Shown: positions 38,401 to 42,738 of the stretch, one piece after another | Layout of the letters: every line of letters begins with the position of its first letter | Position numbering within the stretch: the first letter of the stretch is position 1 | Assembly (NCBI RefSeq): GCF_011059145.1 | Contig: NZ_JAALLT010000003.1 | Location: forward strand, 772,878-815,615 | Reading direction: 5' to 3' | DNA length: 42,738 nucleotides | DNA from: Halalkalibaculum roseum | Lineage (GTDB): Bacteria; Bacteroidota; Rhodothermia; Balneolales; Balneolaceae | Notes under the pieces: generated by a model | What the model saw: only the letters and a program-made list of their open reading frames with translations | What the model was told of the DNA's origin: nothing | The model's database searches: none | Position numbers and translations under genes: made by a program

Positions 38401-39271
38401 CATAGTCATCTTCGGTAAGTTCGTGATCACGTTCCAGCAGTACCTCACGACTCATCGCTTCGGTAACTTCGCCTGTTTCATCGTCGACCACTTCTTCCAT
38501 CTTTTCCACGACAATATTCGTGGCAAGACGCTTGCCGACCAGGTTTTTATTGAAATCTTTTTTGTTTCCGAATTTTACTTCTTCAGAAAGTTCAAAGAGG
38601 TTGAAAATCTCCTCATCGGTTGAGTAACCCAAAGCACGGAGCAAAGTAGATGCCGGAACTTTCTTCTTCCGGTCTATATATGCCCACAGTACGTCACGAA
38701 TATCTGTGGAGAATTCAATCCATGATCCTTTGAACGGAATGACCCGGGCATTGTAAAGCTGTGTACCATTCGGGTGTACATTCTGACCGAAGAATACACC
38801 GGGTGAACGGTGTAATTGACTTACGATAACTCTCTCGGCACCATTGATAATAAAGGTACCTCGTTCGGTCATCCATGGCAGGTCTCCCAGAAATACTTCC
38901 TGCTCAATGGTTTCTGAAGCTTCATCGTCGTCATCTACAGCAGACAGACGCATCTTTGCTTTCAGTGGCACCGCGTAGGAAAGTCCACGCTCCTGGCACT
39001 CCTTCATGCTGTACTTGGGGGTGTCTACACTGTAGTGCAGAAATTCCAGTATGTGAGTTTCCCGGGAATCCTGAATTGGAAAATTCTCATTAAATATTTT
39101 TTGAAGACCTTGTACCTTACGATCTTCGGGGGCAATGTCGAGCTGGGTAAATTCCCCAAAAGATTTAAGTTGAATATCCAGAAAGTCGGGATAATCCAGA
39201 ACGTGTTCGGTACTGGCAAATGTAAGACGGTCGGTAAAGGGGATTTTCTCCATATTGCTTTCTTTACTCAA
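35438..39271 (-). CDS. rpoB: DNA-directed RNA polymerase subunit beta
   Basis: 1277 residues. The rifampicin-binding cluster is complete and of the sensitive type: SQFMDQTNPLAELTHKRR, then MSALGPGG, with the Asp, His and Ser positions most often changed in resistance all unaltered. The switch and catalytic lysine regions (GRHGNKGVVAKV, GGKAQFGGQRLGEMEVWAL) are present, and the C-terminus is LMGLGLEIHID. The likely start is TTG at 39271 behind AAAGGAGAGG (6-nt spacing); ATG at 39253 (MEKIPFTDRL) is a weaker alternative. It is preceded by a 167-bp spacer with a stem-loop after rplL, the region that in E. coli holds an attenuator and RNase III site. Confidence 0.98.
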   Translation of the reverse strand: MSKESNMEKIPFTDRLTFASTEHVLDYPDFLDIQLKSFGEFTQLDIAPEDRKVQGLQKIFNENFPIQDSRETHILEFLHYSVDTPKYSMKECQERGLSYAVPLKAKMRLSAVDDDDEASETIEQEVFLGDLPWMTERGTFIINGAERVIVSQLHRSPGVFFGQNVHPNGTQLYNARVIPFKGSWIEFSTDIRDVLWAYIDRKKKVPASTLLRALGYSTDEEIFNLFELSEEVKFGNKKDFNKNLVGKRLATNIVVEKMEEVVDDETGEVTEAMSREVLLERDHELTEDDYGLIKEADLDKVHVQTMEAEESERSVMMNTLRKDNTHSTETALGEIYKQIRTGEMPDPETARQVLERLFFSDKKYDLGEVGRYRLNKRLKQDVDMDIRYLVKEDIVAIVKEVIRLKNMKSQVDDIDHLSNRRIRTIGEQLGQQFSIGLARMSRTIKERMNSRDAEQLTPQDLVNARTISSVINTFFGTNQLSQFMDQTNPLAELTHKRRMSALGPGGLTRERAGFEVRDVHYTHYGRLCPIETPEGPNIGLISSLCIHAKVNDFGFIETPYRKVEEGKVSKDIEYLSAEQEDETVIAQANAPLDKKGAFKNENIFSRFRDGNVGLAKPDQIEYMDVSTNQITSLAAALIPFIEHNDANRALMGSNMQRQAVPLLRPEAPVVGTGLEHRAAKDSRAIITAEGDGEVVYVSSTEIRVKYERTEEEQLTYFDEGIKKYELTKFERTNQDTTINQKPIVNVGDKVVEGQTLADGCSTDGGELALGRNLLVGFMPWRGYNFEDAIVVSERIVQDDVYTSIHITEFEQQVRDTKRGEEELTREIPNVSEEATADLDEQGIIRVGAKVNPSDILVGKITPKGETDPTPEEKLLRAIFGDKAGDVKDASLKTPPGVSGTVIDTKLFSRKRDEQISRKEEKKQVEQENERHAAKVDELNSQMVDKLYSLLRDKTSPGVYDFSGNELIPKGEKYRKSDFEELDPVNINENIDWATDDQLVEHVRKLFGNYRDLRREIDTEAKRRKYQIQVGDDLPPGIIQKAKVYVAKKRKLRVGDKMAGRHGNKGVVAKVVPIEDMPYMEDGTPVDICLNPLGVPSRMNLGQIYETILGWAAKKLGVKFASPIFDGATQEQVEGKLEEAGLPKDGRVTLYDGRTGEPMDQKTTVGYIYMLKLNHLIEDKMHARSIGPYSLITQQPLGGKAQFGGQRLGEMEVWALYAYGASSILKEMLTVKSDDVKGRSRVYEAIVKGENLPEGDVPESFKVLLRELMGLGLEIHID

Positions 39272-39376
39272 AAGGAACCTCTCCTTTAAAAATTAGTAGT
39301 GTGGTGATGAGCCAAAAATATCGGCAAGGTTATGCACCAAAATGATGAGATTGCTTGGCATACAAATAGACGCCAA

Positions 39377-39407
39377 TAGCCAATACCGTATATAACGATA
39401 TTGGCTA
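39377..39407 (-). promoter_or_regulatory. Stem-loop in the rplL-rpoB spacer
   Basis: Perfect 9-bp inverted repeat TAGCCAATA (39377-39385) with TATTGGCTA (39399-39407), 13-nt loop containing a possible inner CG/CG pairing. There is no T tract, so it is more likely an attenuator or RNA processing site than a terminator, by analogy with the E. coli rplL-rpoB spacer. Confidence 0.5.
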
Positions 39408-39438
39408 GTGACAAATTGTGTATGAATTAAGTGCTTAA

Positions 39439-39816
39439 TTACTTAAGCTCAACTTCTGCACCAGCTTCTTCAAGCTTGGATTTTAGATCTTCTGCTTCAG
39501 CTTTAGCGATACCTTCTTTGATGGGGTTAGGTGCTCCATCTACCAGTTCCTTAGCTTCTTTCAAGCCAAGTCCGGTAATACCGCGTACCTCTTTAATGAC
39601 AGCAATTTTCTTCTGCCCGGCAGATTTCAGAATGACATCAAATTCAGTCTGCTCTTCGCCGCCGCCTTCGCCGCCACCGGCAGCACCGCCGGCAACAACA
39701 GCAGTAGCTGCTGCAGGTTTGATATCGTATTCTTCTTCCAGAACTTTTGCAAGTTCATTTGCTTCTTTTACAGTTAAGTTGACTAATTGTTCAGCTATGT
39801 CTTTAACGTCAGCCAT
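39439..39816 (-). CDS. rplL: 50S ribosomal protein L7/L12
   Basis: 125 residues. The N-terminal dimerisation helices ([20 protein letters not shown]) are followed by an Ala/Gly-rich hinge ([16 protein letters not shown]) and the C-terminal factor-binding domain ([31 protein letters not shown]). It forms the ribosomal stalk on L10 and recruits translation GTPases. A GGAG sits 8 nt before the ATG. It lies 52 bp after rplJ, the usual L10-L12 pair. Confidence 0.98.
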   Translation of the reverse strand: MADVKDIAEQLVNLTVKEANELAKVLEEEYDIKPAAATAVVAGGAAGGGEGGGEEQTEFDVILKSAGQKKIAVIKEVRGITGLGLKEAKELVDGAPNPIKEGIAKAEAEDLKSKLEEAGAEVELK

Positions 39817-39868
39817 GTTTATTTCTCCGATTGATCTTTATGTATTGAAAATTTCGTATTAGTGATTG

Positions 39869-40393
39869 TTATTTTTCGCCTTGTTCAGCGATGGTTTCAA
39901 GTGCGCCGGCAATAGATTTACCGGGAGCTTGCAGTGCACTTACTACGTTGGAAACAGGTGCGAGCAGGAGACCTACAATATCCCCGATAACTTCTGTCTT
40001 GCTCTTCATTGCAGCCAGTGTTTCAAGCTGATCTTCGCCGTAATAATCTCCGTCGATGATTGCAGCCTTGAATTTTGGCTTTTTGTTTTCCTCGTAAAAC
40101 TTCTTCAGCACTTTAGCCGGTGCCGCAAGCTCTTCTTCAACAAAAGCGAAGCCGTTCTGTTCGACCAGGTGGGGATATAAATCTTCGTATCCGCCGACCT
40201 CATCCATCGCACGTTTGATCAAGGTATTTTTGTAGACCTTGAATGTAATATCGCCTTTGAAAAATTCGCCACGCAAATTGTTGATTTCTCCAACAGACAT
40301 CCCGGAGTAGTTGGCGATATAAACCGCACCCGCCTTACTCAGGTTTTCTGTGGCATCTTCAACAACTGCTTTCTTCTTCTCTAATGTTGCCAT
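39869..40393 (-). CDS. rplJ: 50S ribosomal protein L10
   Basis: 174 residues, full length. The N-terminal rRNA-binding domain contains VYIANYSGMSVGEINNLRGEF and FKVYKNTLIKRAMDE; the C-terminal helix for L12 dimers ends in GALETIAEQGEK. It anchors L7/L12 to the GTPase-associated centre next to L11. Only 25 bp separate it from rplA, which leaves no room for the long L10 leader that represses rplJL in E. coli, so control is probably elsewhere. GAGG precedes the ATG by 10 nt. Confidence 0.97.
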   Translation of the reverse strand: MATLEKKKAVVEDATENLSKAGAVYIANYSGMSVGEINNLRGEFFKGDITFKVYKNTLIKRAMDEVGGYEDLYPHLVEQNGFAFVEEELAAPAKVLKKFYEENKKPKFKAAIIDGDYYGEDQLETLAAMKSKTEVIGDIVGLLLAPVSNVVSALQAPGKSIAGALETIAEQGEK

Positions 40394-40418
40394 TATTAAA
40401 TTTCCTCTTTTAAAATTC

Positions 40419-41117
40419 CTAAACGGAAATTACAGATGAACGACTCAATTCAATGCTTGGTCCCATTGTGGAACTCATATACGCGCTCTTGATATACAAT
40501 CCTTTAGCGGATGCAGGTCGTAAGCGCATTACGGTTCGCAGGAATTCCAGAGCATTTTCACGAAGTTCGCTGGCATCAAAACTGGTCTTTCCGATAGATG
40601 CATGTAGAATTCCGTATTTGTCAACACGAAAATCGATCTTACCGGCTTTCACTTCTTTGATAGCATCAGCGACGTCGTTTGTAACTGTTCCACTTTTCGG
40701 ATTGGGCATCAATCCACGGGGACCTAAAACGCGTCCCAGCTTACCGATTTTACCCATGACATCCGGAGTGGCGACAATCACATCGATGTCGGTCCATCCT
40801 TCTTCAATTTTGTTGATGTATTCATCAAGACCCACGTGATCTGCGCCAGCTTCTTTCGCTTCTTCCTGCTTGGCTTCGTTCACCAAAGCAAGAACGCGAA
40901 CCTCTTTTCCCGTACCGTGAGGTAGGGTTACTGAGCCGCGCACCATCTGATCTGCATGTTTCGGGTCTACACCCAAACGTAAATCCATATCAACTGATGC
41001 ATCGAACTTTACAGTAGAGGTTTTCTTGACGAGATCGCAAGCTTCTTCCAGAGTATATTCCAAATCCGGATCTAAAAGCTTTGCAGCCTCTTGATATTTC
41101 TTACCTCGTTTTGCCAT
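40419..41117 (-). CDS. rplA: 50S ribosomal protein L1
   Basis: 232 residues, the standard L1 length. Typical segments are [37 protein letters not shown], the loop [22 protein letters not shown], and [17 protein letters not shown] near the end. L1 forms the mobile stalk at the E site and in E. coli also represses its own operon by binding the rplK leader. It lies 16 bp after rplK, so the two are translated from one message. Confidence 0.98.
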   Translation of the reverse strand: MAKRGKKYQEAAKLLDPDLEYTLEEACDLVKKTSTVKFDASVDMDLRLGVDPKHADQMVRGSVTLPHGTGKEVRVLALVNEAKQEEAKEAGADHVGLDEYINKIEEGWTDIDVIVATPDVMGKIGKLGRVLGPRGLMPNPKSGTVTNDVADAIKEVKAGKIDFRVDKYGILHASIGKTSFDASELRENALEFLRTVMRLRPASAKGLYIKSAYMSSTMGPSIELSRSSVISV

Positions 41118-41133
41118 AATTCTAACGATTCCT

Positions 41134-41565
41134 CTATTTATCTCTTAAAACTCTAAGACCCATACTTCGTGCGGTACCGGCTATCATTTCTGCAGCCCGT
41201 TCCACCTCAAAAGCATTGAGATCTTCCATTTTCTGTTCTGCTATTTCTTTACACTGCGTCCAGGTTACCTTGCCAACCTTGTTTCTGTTAGGCTCGCCGG
41301 AACCGGACTTAATTTTTGCAGCTTGTTTTAGCAGTACAGCAGCTGGCGGAGTTTTTGTCTTGAATGTAAAGGACTTATCCTGATACACAGTGATTTCGAC
41401 CGGTATAATAGTACCAGCCTTCTCTTGTGTAGCAGCATTAAAAGCCTTACAAAACTCCATGATGTTAATTCCAGCCTGTCCTAATGCAGGACCTACCGGT
41501 GGAGCAGGGTTTGCCTGTCCGCCACGGATCTGGAGCTTAAGAACATTTTCTACTTTTTTTGCCAT
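41134..41565 (-). CDS. rplK: 50S ribosomal protein L11
   Basis: 143 residues. The N-terminal domain has [30 protein letters not shown], with the flexible proline-rich stretch that binds thiostrepton together with 23S rRNA. The C-terminal rRNA-binding domain includes [20 protein letters not shown] and AGTARSMGL. It binds the 1051-1108 region of 23S rRNA in the GTPase-associated centre. The 83-nt leader between nusG and this gene contains a 15-nt complement of that same rRNA site and a palindrome, described separately. No strong SD is visible before the ATG at 41565. Confidence 0.98.
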   Translation of the reverse strand: MAKKVENVLKLQIRGGQANPAPPVGPALGQAGINIMEFCKAFNAATQEKAGTIIPVEITVYQDKSFTFKTKTPPAAVLLKQAAKIKSGSGEPNRNKVGKVTWTQCKEIAEQKMEDLNAFEVERAAEMIAGTARSMGLRVLRDK

Positions 41566-41648
41566 TTTAGTTACTGCTTGTACTTGTGTTTTGATTCATC
41601 GCGTAATAGCTCACTTTGCATCATCCGCCAGCTGGCGGATTGTTTGGG
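41566..41648 (-). promoter_or_regulatory. rplK leader: palindrome plus complement of the 23S rRNA L11-binding site
   Basis: 83-nt untranslated spacer between nusG and rplK. In transcript order it holds a perfect 18-nt palindrome ATCCGCCAGCTGGCGGAT (41640-41623), then AGTGAGCTATTACGC (41615-41601). The latter is the exact reverse complement of GCGTAATAGCTCACT, positions 1091-1105 of E. coli 23S rRNA by my count, part of the L11-binding GTPase-associated centre. The match ends 35 nt before the rplK ATG. In E. coli this leader is where L1 represses the operon, so a regulatory role is plausible; the mechanism here is unknown. Confidence 0.55.
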
Positions 41649-42215
41649 TCAAGTTGCAGGTTCTACCTGGTTCACATCAACTTCAACCGGGGTCTTTCGA
41701 CCAAAAATACTTACCAATACTCGTAATTTTAGCTTGTCTTCATTCACTTCCTGGATGGTGCCGTCGAAGTCTTTGAACGGTCCGTCAATTACTTTTACGA
41801 TATCTCCTTCATCATATGGGATATCTACGACGCCGCCCTTCTCCATCATTTCCTGGCTGTCCTGAACACGTCCCAGGATGCGGTCCACTTCTCGCTTGCG
41901 CAACGGATTTGGTCTCAAATCATTCTTACCGCTTTTCAAAAATCCAATGGTAGAAGGTGCGCCTTGCACCAGGTTATTCACTTCTTCATCGTAAATTGTT
42001 TTCATCAGTATATAGCCGGGGAAAAAGTTCTTTTCCCGTGTCCGTTTTTTGCCGGACCGAATTTCAACAACAGTCTCGGTAGGTATCAGAATTTCCACAA
42101 TCTTATCCTGAAGTCCCTGCATTTCAATTTCTCGTTCAAGATATTCCTTGACCTTCTTTTCATGACTTGAAAAGCAGCGAACTACGTACCATTGATGTTG
42201 ATTATCTTTACTCAT
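41649..42215 (-). CDS. nusG: Transcription termination/antitermination protein NusG
   Basis: 188 residues. The NGN domain begins QWYVVRCFSSHEKKVKEYLE and includes FFPGYILMKTIYDEEV; the C-terminal KOW domain reads YDEGDIVKVIDGPFKDFDGT and ends VNQVEPAT. NusG binds RNA polymerase, suppresses or promotes pausing and couples transcription to ribosomes through its KOW domain. Its ATG (42215-42213) directly follows the secE stop codon TAG (42218-42216), so the two are translationally linked. Confidence 0.98.
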   Translation of the reverse strand: MSKDNQHQWYVVRCFSSHEKKVKEYLEREIEMQGLQDKIVEILIPTETVVEIRSGKKRTREKNFFPGYILMKTIYDEEVNNLVQGAPSTIGFLKSGKNDLRPNPLRKREVDRILGRVQDSQEMMEKGGVVDIPYDEGDIVKVIDGPFKDFDGTIQEVNEDKLKLRVLVSIFGRKTPVEVDVNQVEPAT

Positions 42216-42401
42216 CTATATGCTATATACGGCTTCTAAGATAGTGCTGTAGACTTGATCAATTCCAAAAATGAAAGCTGAAAGAATGATAGTGAATACC
42301 ACTACAACTAAAGTATAATCGATCAGCTCTTGCTGGGATGGCCAGGAGACTTTTCTCATCTCCTTACGCACATCCAATAAAAATTCTTTTATTTTATCCA
42401 T
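42216..42401 (-). CDS. secE: Preprotein translocase subunit SecE
   Basis: 61 residues, the short single-helix SecE form. An amphipathic N-terminal helix (KIKEFLLDVRKEMRKVSWPSQQELIDY) carries the conserved KVSWPS motif and leads into one membrane helix (TLVVVVFTIILSAFIFGIDQVYS). It clamps the SecY channel. It lies between tRNA-Trp and nusG, the standard order in bacteria. Confidence 0.97.
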   Translation of the reverse strand: MDKIKEFLLDVRKEMRKVSWPSQQELIDYTLVVVVFTIILSAFIFGIDQVYSTILEAVYSI

Positions 42402-42428
42402 GAGAACATTTTATCATTTCCAATCTTG

Positions 42429-42501
<73 letters not shown>

Positions 42502-42560
42502 ATGTCTTAATGGTGTAGCGTTTTCATTAAGAGCAGAAAGTAAATTATTTTACTTCGCAT

Positions 42561-42597
42561 TGCTCTGCTCCCGAGTACTCGGGAAGCTACACCCGTA
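42561..42597 (-). pseudogene. tRNA-Trp 5'-half remnant with an inserted palindrome
   Basis: On plus, AGCTACACCCGTA at 42585-42597 is identical to 42490-42502, the acceptor and early D-stem of tRNA-Trp, and TGCTCTGC at 42561-42568 is identical to 42476-42483, its later D-stem. Between them the normal D-loop is replaced by a segment with the 14-nt perfect palindrome CCCGAGTACTCGGG (42570-42583). No anticodon arm or T-arm follows. It is a broken second copy, offset by 95 bp, not a working tRNA. Confidence 0.75.
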
Positions 42598-42606
42598 AAC
42601 ATGCCA

Positions 42607-42637
42607 AGAGAACAGACCTACTTTAGATCTATTCTCT
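42607..42637 (-). other. Stem-loop upstream of the tRNA-Trp region
   Basis: 13-bp stem on the minus-strand RNA: AGAGAATAGATCT with AGGTCTGTTCTCT, 5-nt loop, including two G-U pairs that would be A-C mismatches on the plus strand. The asymmetry indicates that the structure belongs to the minus-strand tuf to tRNA-Trp transcript, perhaps as a processing site. Confidence 0.5.
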
Positions 42638-42660
42638 CAACAAATAAAACGCTATTAAGC

Positions 42661-42693
42661 AGCTTTACTAAACCTCAGAGGTTTAGTAAAGCT
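42661..42693 (-). terminator. Long perfect hairpin just after tuf
   Basis: Perfect 15-bp inverted repeat AGCTTTACTAAACCT (42661-42675) with AGGTTTAGTAAAGCT (42679-42693), 3-nt loop. It begins 11 bp after the tuf stop. No T run follows on minus, so it may be a weak terminator or an RNA-processing or stabilising element between tuf and the tRNA. Confidence 0.6.
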
Positions 42694-42704
42694 ATCTTGA
42701 GTTT

Positions 42705-42738
42705 CTATTCAATAATTTTACTTACCACACCGGCGCCT
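42705..42738 (-). CDS. tuf: Elongation factor Tu, last codons (truncated by window edge)
   Basis: The final 34 bases read on minus as the end of EF-Tu: GAGVVSKIIE followed by TAG (42707-42705), matching the conserved C-terminus G-AGVV-x-KI-x-E. Only ten codons and the stop are inside the window. Its position directly upstream of tRNA-Trp and secE is the common bacterial order and supports the call. Confidence 0.85.
   Translation of the reverse strand, partial: GAGVVSKIIE

Noticed and set aside
41601-41615. A fragment of a 23S rRNA gene or assembly chimera
   Set aside because: The match stops exactly at 15 nt on both sides and the surrounding order nusG-rplK is normal, so no rRNA gene or misassembly is indicated.

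Overview
The window looks like chromosomal DNA from a member of the Bacteroidota/Balneolota/Rhodothermota group, and a Balneolota-like organism is my best guess. The reasons are the SusC/SusD pair, the TonB proteins with acidic proline-rich linkers, the rpoB and rpoC lengths (1277 and 1447 residues), the moderate GC content, and several core genes that start with TTG behind good Shine-Dalgarno (SD) sequences. No taxonomic search was possible.

Layout. 1-1276: two tandem tonB-type genes, the first cut by the window edge, each with its own terminator hairpin. 1441-5357: a NUDIX hydrolase and a DUF1844 protein on minus, divergent from a DUF1015 protein and serC on plus, followed by a convergent rhomboid protease. 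5569-5640: tRNA-Thr(CGT). 5795-11121: housekeeping and envelope genes (gamma-glutamylcyclotransferase-like protein, RlpA-like lipoprotein with SPOR domain, CrtI-type phytoene desaturase, secreted amidase, transaldolase). Two 7-nt periodic repeat tracts lie between crtI and the amidase. 11375-19128: a tripartite-efflux operon with one membrane-fusion lipoprotein and two RND pumps, separated by a 10-nt periodic inverted element. 19539-20060: an unrecognised two-helix membrane protein. 20231-27635 (minus): SGNH hydrolase, DASS-type symporter, SusC and SusD, which look like one uptake locus. Divergent from it, 27949-29187 encodes a single-pass membrane protein with a cytoplasmic helix-turn-helix-like segment and a six-cysteine outer domain. 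29344-30903: YtxH-like protein and adenosine deaminase.

31045-42738 (minus) is the classic block tuf, tRNA-Trp, secE, nusG, rplK, rplA, rplJ, rplL, rpoB, rpoC; only the last 10 codons and the stop of tuf are inside the window. It carries several unannotated structures. The short rplK leader contains a 15-nt exact complement of the universally conserved L11-binding region of 23S rRNA (E. coli 1091-1105), next to an 18-nt perfect palindrome. Between tuf and tRNA-Trp there is a broken second copy of the tRNA-Trp 5' half with a 14-nt palindrome in its D-arm.

Functional reading. The susCD, symporter and SGNH genes could import and de-esterify a carboxylate-type nutrient using TonB energy, with the divergent membrane HTH-like protein as a candidate sensor-regulator. 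This is inference from gene order. The most interesting leads are the rplK leader, the membrane HTH-like protein with its inverted-repeat intergenic region, the tRNA-Trp remnant, and the 7-nt and 10-nt periodic intergenic elements.
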